In this document: piece by piece, positions 34,501 to 40,534 of the stretch | Numbering within the stretch: the first letter of the stretch is position 1 | Layout: the number at the start of each line of letters is the position of its first letter | NCBI GenBank assembly: GCA_037576195.1 | Contig: CM075103.1 | Span: forward strand, 33,316,723-33,380,722 | DNA length: 64,000 bases | Reading direction: 5' to 3' | DNA from: Phytoseiulus persimilis | Lineage: Eukaryota > Arthropoda > Arachnida > Mesostigmata > Phytoseiidae | Translations under genes and position numbers: made by a program | Notes under the pieces: generated by a model | What the model was told of the DNA's origin: nothing | Seen by the model: only the letters and a program-made list of their open reading frames with translations | Databases searched by the model: none

Positions 34501-34890
34501 AAGGGTCACACGGAAATTGTGAAACTGTTGCTACAGAAAGAAGGAGTCGATGTCAACGCGAAGGATACTGAGGACGGTTCCACTGCTCTTCATTGGGCCT
34601 CGATCAAGGGTTACACGGAAATTGTGAAACTGTTGCTACAGAAAGAAGGAGTCGATGTCAACGCGAAGGATACTGAGGACGGTTCCACTGCTCTTCATTG
34701 GGCCTCGATCAAGGGTTACACGGAGATTGTGAAACTGTTGCTACAGAAAGAAGGAGTCGATGTCAACGCGACGGATACTGAGAAAGGTCTCACTGCTTTT
34801 CATTGCGCCTTGATCAATCGTCACGCGGAAATTATGAGACTGTTGCTGCAGAGAGGAGCGCTCGATGAATTATTGAAATATGGCTCGTAG
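25552..34890 (+). CDS. Giant ankyrin-repeat protein, 3112 aa, single exon
   Basis: Residues 1-60 are acidic and non-repetitive. Residues 61-93 form a degenerate 33-residue ankyrin repeat. From base 25831 to 34860 come 86 repeats of exactly 35 residues (105 bp) without a single indel, followed by a short tail (LDELLKYGS). The consensus has the ankyrin signature TALHxAS-x2-GHTEIVKLLLQKEGVDVNA, with DTExG between repeats. The canonical repeat is 33 residues, so this one has two extra residues in the hairpin loop. No signal peptide, membrane segment or second domain is visible. Ankyrin arrays bind proteins, so a scaffold or recognition role is expected, but the partner is unknown. The ATG at 25552 is the first after an in-frame stop, and an AATAAA lies 155 bp past the stop. 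Alternatives are a recently expanded gene of unclear activity or an assembly-affected array. Confidence 0.85.
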   Translation: METIGDEDCASQCTSSSRDEGTRRSLEIGVDDDVRHAITGETFVPVSPAEGIEPLRQKEEVDVSAKQAKSAALLYAMINGHADVVNSLLQTEGIYVNARLTESGVTALHVASVQGHAAIMELLLQEEGVDVNATDTEKGRTALHCASIKGHTKIVKLLLQKEGVDANAKDTEHGFTALHWASIKGYTEIVKLLLQKEGVDANATDTKKGHTALHRASIDGHTEIVKLLLQKEGVDVNAKDTEHGFTALHWASIKGHTEIVKLLLQKEGVDVNATDTKEGHTALHRASIDGHTEIVKLLLQKQGVDVNAKDIKKGHTALHRASIDGHTEIVKLLLQKEGVDANAKDTEHGFTALHWASIKGHTEIVKLLLQKEGVDANAKGNEDGSTALHRASINGHAEIVKLLLQKKGVDANAKDTKKGHTALHRASIDGHTEIVKLLLQKEGVDANAKDTERGFTAFHWASIKGHTEIVKLLLQKEGVDANAKGNEDGSTALHRASINGHAEIVKLLLQKEGVDANAKDTKKGHTALHRASIDGHTEIVKLLLQKEGVDVNAKDTKKGNTALHRASIDGHTEIVKLLLQKEGVDANAKDTEHGFTALHWASIKGHTEIVKLLLQREGVDVNAKDTEKGLTTFHCALINRHTEIVKLLLQKEGVDVNATDYEDGSTALHWASTEGHAEIVKLLLQKEGVDVNAKDTQDGSTALHRASINGHAEIVKLLLQKEGVNVNATDTKKGHTALHRASIDGHTEIVKLLLQKEGVDANAKDTEHGFTALHWASIKGYTEIEELLLQKKGVDANAKDTEHGFTALHWASIKGHAEIVKLLLQREGVDVNAKDTEKGLTAFHCALINRHTEIVKLLLQKEGVDVNATDYEDGSTALHWASTEGHAEIVKLLLQKEGVDENAKDTEDGSTALRVASIKGHTEIVKLLLQKEGVDVNATDTKKGHTALHRASIGGHTEIVKLLLQKEGVDANAKDTEHGFTALHWASIKGHTEIVKLLLQREGVEVNAKDTEKGLTAFHCALINRHTKIVKLLLQKEGVDVNAKDTEDGSTALHRASIDGHAEIVKLLLQKEGVDVNATDTEKGRTALHCALINRHTEIVKLLLQKEGVDVNAKDTEDGSTALHRASIDGHAEIVKLLLQKEGVDVNATDTEKGRTALHCASINGHTEIVKLLLQKEGVDVNATDTEKGRTALHCASIDGHAEIVKLLLQKEGVDVNATDTEKGRTALHCASIDGHAEIVKLLLQKEGVDVNATDTEKGRTALHCASIDGHAEIVKLLLQKEGVDVTAKDTECSSTALHCASINGHTEIVELLLQKEGVDVTAKDTEDGSTALRVASIKGDANIVKLLLQKEGVDVTAKDTEDGSTALRVASIKGDANIVKLLLQKEGVDVTAKDTEDGSTALRVASIKGDANTVKLLLQKEGVDVNAADTEKGRTALHCASINGHTEIVKLLLQKEGVDVNAADTEKGRTALRVASIKGDANIVKLLLQKEGVDVTAKDTEDGSTALRVASIKGDANIVKLLLQKEGVDVNATDTEKGRTALHCASINGHTEIVKLLLLKEGVDVTAKDTEDGSTALRVASIKGDANIVKLLLQKEGVDVTAKDTEDGSTALRVASIKGDANIVKLLLQKEGVDVTAKDTEDGSTALRVASIKGDANIVKLLLQKEGVDVNAADTEKGRTALHCASIDGHAEIVKLLLQKEGVDVNAADTEKGRTALHCASINGHTEIVKLLLQKEGVDVTAKDTEDGSTALRVASIDGHAEIVKLLLQKEGVDVNAADTEKGRTALHCASIKGDANIVKLLLQNEGVDVNAADTEKGRTALHCASINGHTEIVKLLLQKEGVDVNATDTEKGRTALHCASIDGHAEIVKLLLQKEGVDVNAADTEKGRTALHCASIKGDANIVKLLLQKEGVDVNAADTEKGRTALHCASIKGDANIVKLLLQKEGVDVNATDTEKGRTALHWASINGDADIVKLLLQKEGVDVNATDTEEGRTALHWASINGHTEIVKLLLQKEGVDVNATDTEKGRTALHCASINGHTEIVKLLLQKEGVDVNATDTEKGRTALHWASINGDADIVKLLLQKEGVDVNATDTEEGRTALHWASINGHTEIVKLLLQKEGVDVNATDTEKGRTALHRASINGHTEIVELLLQKEGVDVNAKNAEHGFTALHWASTSGRTEIVKLLAKREGVDVNAKDTEKGRTALHCASINGHTEIVKLLLQKEGVDVNAADTEKGRTALHWASTSGRTEIVKLLLKREGVDVNAKDTEKGRTALHCASINGHTEIVKLLLQKEGVDVNAADTEKGRTALNCASINGHTEIVKLLLQKEGVDVNAKDAEDGFTALHWASTSGRTEIVKLLLQKKGVDVNATDTECSSTALHWASTSGRTEIVKLLLQKEGVDVNATGTEKGHTALYWASIMGHTEIVKLLLQKEGVDVNATGTEKGRTALHRASIDGHTEIVKLLLQKKGVHVNATDTEYSSTALHWASIMGHTEIVKLLLQKEGVDVNAKNAEHGSTALHCASIKGHTEIVKLLLQKEGVDVNATDTKKGHTALHRASIDGHTEIVKLLLQKEGVDVNATGTEKGRTALHCASIKGHTEIVKMLLQKGGVDVNATDYEDGFTALHCASTSGRTEIVKLLLQKEGVDVNATDTDKGRTALHCASIKGHTEIVKLLLQKEGVDVNATDCEDGFTALHCASTSGRTEIVKLLLQKEGVDVIATDTEKSRTALHCASIKGHTEIVKLLLQKEGVDVNATGTEKGHTALHRASIDGHTEIVELLLQKEGVDVNAKDAEHGSTALRWASMKGHTEIVKLLLQKEGVDVNAKDTEKGRTALHCASIKGHTEIVKLLLQKEGVDVNATDYEDGFTALHCASTSGRTEIVKLLLQKEGVDVNATDTDKGRTAVHCASIKGRTEIVKLLLQKEGVDVNATDYEDGFTALHCASTSGRTEIVKLLLQKEGVNVNATDTEKGRTALHCASIKGHTEIVKLLLQKEGVDVNAKDTEDGSTALHWASIKGYTEIVKLLLQKEGVDVNAKDTEDGSTALHWASIKGYTEIVKLLLQKEGVDVNATDTEKGLTAFHCALINRHAEIMRLLLQRGALDELLKYGS
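25831..34860 (+). repeat. 105-bp tandem array, 86 units (coding)
   Basis: Unit boundaries fall at 25831 + 105n throughout, for example GTCGATGTCAA at 25936, 26461, 31396, 31711 and 34756. Three zones are visible. The N-terminal zone (about 26041-28770) has ANAKDTEHGFTALHW and AFHCALINRH types. The middle zone (about 28771-32040) has ATDTEKGRTALHC and TAKDTEDGSTALRV...GDANIV types. The C-terminal zone (about 32041-34560) has STSGRTEIV types. Larger blocks repeat at 315 bp (26671/26986 and 31396/31711), 630 bp (27301/27931) and 210 bp (33391/33601 and 34126/34336). Confidence 0.95.
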
Positions 34891-35044
34891 CTCAGATTGG
34901 TCTGGAACACTGCAGGGTCTAGAATACGAGGACGTTCTGACCGGAGCCCTGTTTATGTGAGATACTGACAATGCCAACCGTGGAGGACCTTCCGGCCTTC
35001 ACTGACTGGCGGTGCTTTCCACAATCATATATACATATATACCT

Positions 35045-35050
35045 AATAAA
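35045..35050 (+). terminator. Polyadenylation signal AATAAA of the ankyrin gene
   Basis: AATAAA lies 155 bp downstream of the ankyrin stop codon and about 140 bp before the pogo-like transposon. A T/GT-rich stretch follows at 35085-35110 (TTTATTGTGTACCGTGTT), as expected for a cleavage/polyadenylation site. Confidence 0.55.
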
Positions 35051-35204
35051 GCAATGCTTAGGGAGTTCGATTCTAACACTGCATCCCTGTCTCTTTATTG
35101 TGTACCGTGTTCCTCCCAGACATACAGATACTTCCAGGTGTAGTGTCACCGACTGAGCTACGTAGACTGGAAGGCTCGAATTTTATTACCCTAAAATCCC
35201 GCAG

Positions 35205-35665
35205 GTAACGAACTTTTTTTTCCGACTTTTTTCTAGAAAACCGTATCAGATAACAAACTTTCCAGAAAACGAACTTTCCAGATAACGAACTTGACAGAAA
35301 ACGAACTTATCAGGTAACGAACTTGGCAGAAATCGAACGTATCAGATAACGAACTTGGCAGAAAACGAACTTATCAGATAACGAACTTTCCAGATAGCTA
35401 ACTTGCCAGAGAACGAACCTTGCAGATAGCGAACTTGAAAGATAACGAACCTAGCAGATAACGAACTTACCAAATAACGAACCTGGCAGATAACGAGCTC
35501 ATCAGATAACGAATCTGACCATACCTTTCCAAGTCTGGAGAAGTTATTCTGGGAACAATCTGACCATTCTTCTCCGAATGTGGAGGGTTGATTCCGGGAC
35601 AAATCTGACCACACTTTTCTGGGGCTGGGGAAGTGATTCCGGGATCGATCTGATCATACTTTTAT
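35205..35665. repeat. Left terminal minisatellites of the pogo-like element
   Basis: About 19 copies of a 16-bp unit, core CAGATAACGAACTTGG, occupy 35205-35515. They are followed at 35516-35665 by about three 45-bp units of the TCTGACCATACTTTTC...GATTCCGGGA type. The inverted counterpart is at 37915-38160 plus 44721-44876. Confidence 0.8.
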
Positions 35666-36391
35666 GGAGCAATTTTTCGTTTCTTCCATTTAATGATAAG
35701 CCTCTTAGTTCTTGAGTCATTCGGGATAAAGAAACCTGCGCTGAGCCCGGTCGAATTTCATGATTCTAATTCAGCTTCTCTCAGAGTTGCGACGAAACCC
35801 GCGCTTAGCTCACCAAAAAGACACAGGGGGTTGTGGTATTATCAGCCTCGAGATTCCCTAGTCCCGACGCAGAGTTTTCCAGAACCGACCGAGAACCTCT
35901 CGATCGCCGGGTAACTGACTCGGCGCTGTCGGTCGCCAAGCTCCAAGCCTGAGAACTATGCGCCAGAACCCCGGGCTTTCTCAAAACTCTCTATTGAGTA
36001 TCCATATTCATCCGTATTGCTCTGAAAACCTCGAATCCTCATTCCTATTAAAATACCATCACTTTCACTGCGGCGCTTCGGAAACATTTCCCGTTTCGCC
36101 ACAAGCGTCGCGAGTTGAGTTGCCACTCGAAAATGATAAGCGTCGATTTTGTGATCATAACATTCTCGGAGGCAACATTGACACAACACGCTCCGCTTTC
36201 ACCCAGGCAACGGTGAGCATCGAAGTCTCGAACTAAATTTTTTTTTTGCTTTCCTCCTCTGAAAATGTTCTGATCCATCTCCTCATCAATGACATCAGTA
36301 GCATGGCCAAGTTTTCTCGTTTGAACTTTCAAAGATTTGAGGTCTGAAGAGCTCAAAATTTTCCTGGCAGTTATCTCCCCTCTCAATCAAG

Positions 36392-37699
36392 ATGCGAATT
36401 TCCCATAGAATCGAAAAGAAGCTGGAGGCAATAAAATACAGCCGCACGCACGGGATGACTGCAACCCTTCTGAAGTTCGATTGGTCCAAGAGCATGCTCA
36501 GCGACTGGAGAAAGAAGGAAGACATCTTCAAAAAGTCAGCGAGGTACCGACGAAGTCTCAGGGAAGGAACCCCGAAATATCTGGAAGAAGAAGCCAAACT
36601 ATTGGAATTGGTCTTAGAGAAGCGGTCGAAAAACAGAGCTGTTCTCTTGCGGGACATTCAAAAGAAGGCACTCGACGAAGCCGCCAAGATCGGCCACACA
36701 GAGTTCAAGGCATCGTGTGAGTGGGCAAAAAACTTCCTACAGCGTAACAATCTGAGTGTTCGTCGCAGTACGAGCGTCGGGCAACCCTTACCCGTGGACG
36801 CCATTCCGAAGATCGAAGCTTTCAGAAATTTCGTTGCACGGGCTTCAACGAACATCTGCCTTGACAATTTGGGCAACATGGATGAGGTGCCTGTACCATT
36901 CGACATGGTTCACAGACGGACGGTGCACGCGAGAGGTAGTGATAGCGTTCGTATAGAAACGACCGGTCATGTGGAAAAAAATCTCACTGTCGTTCTCGGT
37001 GTGATGGCATCTGGCGAGAAGTTGAAACCCATGCTCGTTTTCAAGAAAAAGTTGATGCCGAAGGTGACCTTTCCCGCTGACGTGGAAGTCAAGGCAAATG
37101 AGAAAGGATGGATGAATGAGAGCGTAATGACCGAAAGAATAAACGAGGTTTGGAGACATCGATCTTCTTCCGTTAACGATCCGACATTGTCGCTTCTGCT
37201 GATGGACTCAGCGCGGTCTCACCTCACGCAGAGGGTCCGGATGGAGCTGGAGAACCATTGCCAGATCGCAATCATTCCTGCCGGACTGACACGCTTTTGC
37301 CAGCCTCTCGACCTTAGTGTGAACAAGTGCTTCAAGGACAACCTTCGGAAGCTCTGGGAGGAATGGATGAGTGACGAATCAGCAGCGAAGTACACAAAAG
37401 GGGGCCGACGGAAGGCGATGGGCTACGATGAGATCGCAAAGATGGTTAAGCGAGCGTTTGAGCAGGTGTCGCTGGAGACCATTAGGAACGGTTTCAAGAG
37501 AGCTCTGGAAGGTGATCTGGAGGGAGTCGATGTCGTTGAAAACTCTCCACCTGATGACGAAAACGTCGCAGCTGGTCCAGGGGTGCGTGGAGACCATGGG
37601 GATGATGAAAACAGTGGAACGGATGAAAGCGATGACAATGCGACGTATGAAATAAGTGCCGAGATCTGCGCGAAATTCGAAAATATCGAATTCTCTTGA
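36392..37699 (+). CDS. Pogo/Tigger-type DDE transposase, intact, 435 aa
   Basis: Residues 1-60 form a helix-turn-helix of the pogo type (EAIKYSRTHG, then LSDWRKKEDIF). Residues 65-135 form a CENP-B-like second DNA-binding segment ending in FLQRNNLSVRRST. The catalytic core follows with D164 (GNMDE), D272 (LLLMDSARSH) and D307 (FCQPLDLSVNKCFK), the expected DDD triad of DDE_1 transposases. The tail (380-435) is acidic (DHGDDENSGTDESDDN). It should bind the element's terminal repeats and catalyse cut-and-paste at TA sites in the nucleus. The frame has no stops or shifts. The TGA stop overlaps an AATAAA poly(A) signal (37699-37704). The full triad suggests recent activity, but the right terminal repeat is now split by a copia element. 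Confidence 0.85.
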   Translation: MRISHRIEKKLEAIKYSRTHGMTATLLKFDWSKSMLSDWRKKEDIFKKSARYRRSLREGTPKYLEEEAKLLELVLEKRSKNRAVLLRDIQKKALDEAAKIGHTEFKASCEWAKNFLQRNNLSVRRSTSVGQPLPVDAIPKIEAFRNFVARASTNICLDNLGNMDEVPVPFDMVHRRTVHARGSDSVRIETTGHVEKNLTVVLGVMASGEKLKPMLVFKKKLMPKVTFPADVEVKANEKGWMNESVMTERINEVWRHRSSSVNDPTLSLLLMDSARSHLTQRVRMELENHCQIAIIPAGLTRFCQPLDLSVNKCFKDNLRKLWEEWMSDESAAKYTKGGRRKAMGYDEIAKMVKRAFEQVSLETIRNGFKRALEGDLEGVDVVENSPPDDENVAAGPGVRGDHGDDENSGTDESDDNATYEISAEICAKFENIEFS

Positions 37700-37914
37700 A
37701 TAAACTTTCAGTATCGTGCTAGATTTCATACATCCGACGAACTCTTTGAAAACATCAGTGAGATAGGAACTCGAATCTACCCAGAAATGATCAGATGTAG
37801 ATGTGTGGATCAGATTTTATTTCTGATCTCGGAATATCAACACGCCGTCGAGTTACACGGAAGAAATATATTGATGGACCAGCCGGCTTCGAGCCAAATG
37901 GAGTCGGACTCGGA

Positions 37915-38160
37915 AACGTATGCTCAGATTTGTCCCGGCATCACCGCTCCAGACTTGGAGACGTATGGTCAGATTGGTTCCGGAATCATCCTCCCAGGCT
38001 CAGAAAAGTATCGTCAGATTGGTCTCGTAATCACCTCCATGTATTCCAGTAGGAATGCGAACGAACTGATAGCTGGAGCCGATCATAAATAGTAAGGATC
38101 TGCCATGTTCGTTATCTGATGAGTTCGTTATCTGCCAGGTTCGTTATCTGATAAGTTCGT
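37915..38160. repeat. Right terminal minisatellites of the pogo-like element (proximal part)
   Basis: About three 45-bp units (37915-38030) lead into a conserved tail reading SMYSSRN in the plus frame that stops at 38092. Then come 16-bp units GTTCGTTATCTGATGA (38104-38160). The array continues at 44721-44876 on the other side of the copia insertion. Confidence 0.75.
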
Positions 38161-38300
38161 TGTGGTTTTTTGCCTTTCCCACCAATAAATCTACCCTTAA
38201 AAGGCATTCCACCAGAAATAAAATACACCCTGATACCCAACGACGAAGCTCTCTATCCTCGTTCCTAGATAGGCACCCGTTTCTCTGAACCTCTGCAACA
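38161..38300 (+). repeat. 5' LTR of the copia element
   Basis: This 140-bp LTR runs from TGTGGTTTTTTGCC to CTCTGCAACA. It differs from the 3' LTR at roughly a dozen positions plus small indels, so the insertion is not very recent. It contains AATAAA-like strings near 38184 and 38217. Confidence 0.9.
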
Positions 38301-38317
38301 GTTTATGGGCCCAGGCC
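38301..38317 (+). promoter_or_regulatory. Copia primer-binding site (half initiator tRNA-Met type)
   Basis: GTTTATGGGCCCAGGCC directly follows the 5' LTR. TTATGGGCCCAG is complementary to the anticodon-arm region of eukaryotic initiator tRNA-Met. Drosophila copia primes there with a half-tRNA rather than with the usual 3' CCA end. Confidence 0.75.
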
Positions 38318-38422
38318 GCTAGTCCTGAGAGGAAAGTTAGAGTTCAGGGATCTAGTCGAGTGTCAGGTGCCAAGATCCGTGAGCACCTCAGTGTGGAGAG
38401 CTCCGTAGATTAACTGCCAGTG

Positions 38423-40527
38423 ATGAAAGGCATGGATTTGGCAAAGCATGTGAAACAGCTAACTGGAGAAGCTGATTGGCCTCTGTGGAAGAGAAAAATG
38501 AGAGACATCCTTGACTACCACGAAGGTGCCCTAGATGTGATCGACGGGAAGTTGGAAAAGCCTGGTAAGATCGATGAGAGAGCAACATCTGAACAGCGGC
38601 AGGAGCACAAGTCAAACGATGTGTTCAGGAAAGCGAATAGCTATTCTAAGACGCTGATATCAAGTGCGGTGGCTGACAATGTATATCAAAAAATCATGGA
38701 TAAAGAAACAGCAAAGGAGGCTTGAGATGCACTCAAGCTCCTGTTTGAGGCGTCATCACAGGATCAGCTCTTCAAGATTTTTACTGATTTCTTTGCGTTT
38801 GATTGGTCACCAGAGGATGACGTGTCGACTCACACAGCCAAGCTTTCAAGTCTTTCCAACGAGTTGAACATCGGACTGCGAGCTAAGAAAGAGAATCCTC
38901 TTCCCGATCTTTTGCTTGTATGTAAGGCGCTACAGATTTTACCTCAGAAGTTCGAGAATTTCCGTTCTGGCTGGATGCTATTGTTCAAAGATTCGGGAAA
39001 AGGTTTTGAAGAGTTAGTCCATCAATTGTGCATGTTTGAGAGGACTTTCAAGACAGGACCGAATTCAGAGACTCCTGAAGCGTTTCAGCTGAGGCGAGGT
39101 GGCTTCAGACACCAGGAGAAAATGAGGAACGATCAGTGTTTCTGTTGTAAGAAGAAAGGTCACTTCTTGAGGCAGTGTAGCAGCTGGATCGCGGCTGGTA
39201 GGCCTCGGCGATCCGGTAGGGTTGTGCACGAAGTTCAACCAAAACGCATGGCACTCGCCCTTTCACATGAGATATGTGAGCTTTCGGTGGACGCGAATCG
39301 TTGGCGGGACGACAATGGAGCTACCCAACATGTTACTCATTGTGCCGACTATTTCATCGAGTTCCAAGAGTTCGATGAAGCTCACAAGGTGAAAGCGGCA
39401 GGAGGAGAATTGCTTCAAGCTGTTGGTATGGGAACTATTTCAGCCCTGACTGACGAAGGTCTGGAGTTTACTATCAAGGATGTGTGGTATGTGCCAAAAG
39501 TGTTGAGAAATCTGTTCTCAGTGCTGGCTGCTCATGACAGGTGTGAGAACAGCAAGTTCATTTCCGATGCGACGCAGTGTTCCTCCCAAGTTGACGGAAA
39601 GATCATCTTCCGTGGAAATCGCCGAAAATGTGGAACACTGTATGAGGCTGGTTTCATTCCGATCTGCCCTCGGCGGAAAGAGGTGAATTCCAGTGGAGGG
39701 ATGACCTCGCTGCTTCAGTTGTATCATGAGAGATTTGGCCATCAAGACAGAAGACACGGGAGAGACCTTTTGAGACGAGAGTTGGGTATCAACGTCAAGC
39801 TAGACGGAGTTATGTGCGAGCCCTGTGTTTACGGGAAGTCGCACCGGCAGACGTTTGGAAGGAGGCAGGGATCGGTTAAGGCTGGTGAGCTGATTTCGGC
39901 GGATGTTGTTGGTCAGTTCGACATGTCCTTCAGAGAAAACCGATACTTGTCGTGTTCAAGGATGATTTCACGAAGTTCAAGTATGCTTTCTTCCTAAAGC
40001 ATAAGTCAGAGGTGCACACAGCACTCAAGCAGATGCTCGCTCATGCGAGCAATCTGGGCAACAGAGTTCTGGAGTTTCTGAGTGATAATGGAGGCGAGTT
40101 CGACAACAAGGATGTCAGAACTACCCTAGTGAATGCAGGAATTTCGCAAAGGTGGACCGCGCCATTTTGCCCGGAAACGAATGGTGGGAGCGAGAGAAAA
40201 CCGGACAATTGTGGAGATGGCACGGACATTGAAGTATGCGAACCCCGACGTCGAGTTTCCAAAGGCGATCTGGGAAGAGTTGGTAAGCACAGCTATCTTC
40301 TATATCGCACTGGCAAGTCCTCTGTACCGGGAGCAACGCCGTACGAGCTCTGGATGAAGAAGAAACCTCGCATAAGACACTTACGCGTCATTGGTTGTTT
40401 CTTTTTCGCGCATATACCCGCCCAGAGTCGTTAAAAGATGGACAAGATAGCAGTCAAAGGCTGTCGTGTCGGGTACGACGGAGACGAAGGTTACAAAGTA
40501 TACATCAAGAGCGAGAACAGGATAATA
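38423..40527 (+). pseudogene. Copia gag-protease-integrase, disrupted
   Basis: Gag begins at the ATG at 38423 (MKGMDLAKHVKQL) and is broken by a TGA at 38723, where the family normally has Trp (KEA*DALKLLF). A CX2CX4HX4C zinc knuckle (CFCCKKKGHFLRQC) is at about 39140. The protease site reads DNGATQH at about 39310 where DSG is usual. The integrase HHCC finger (LYHERFGHQD...CEPCVYGKSH) is at about 39720-39845, and the core Asp lies in ISADVVG and LSDNGGEF. Frameshifts occur near 39950, 40190 and 40310. The frame runs to GYKVYIKSENRI and stops at the nested insertion. Confidence 0.85.
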
Positions 40528-40534
40528 AAAAAAA

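Noticed and set aside
25831-34860. CRISPR-like regular repeat array
   Set aside because: The repeats are contiguous 105-bp coding units without spacers, in a eukaryotic context.
25552-34890. Ankyrin gene as direct evidence of a bacterial endosymbiont contig
   Set aside because: The neighbourhood is eukaryotic (poly(A) signals, LINE/SINE, copia, hAT, pogo). An ancient bacterial source of the gene cannot be excluded but has no support here.
38104-38160. GTTCGTTATCTG tandem repeats as an independent satellite
   Set aside because: Their inverted counterparts at 35205-35515 and their continuation after the copia insertion show they are the terminal repeats of the pogo-like transposon.
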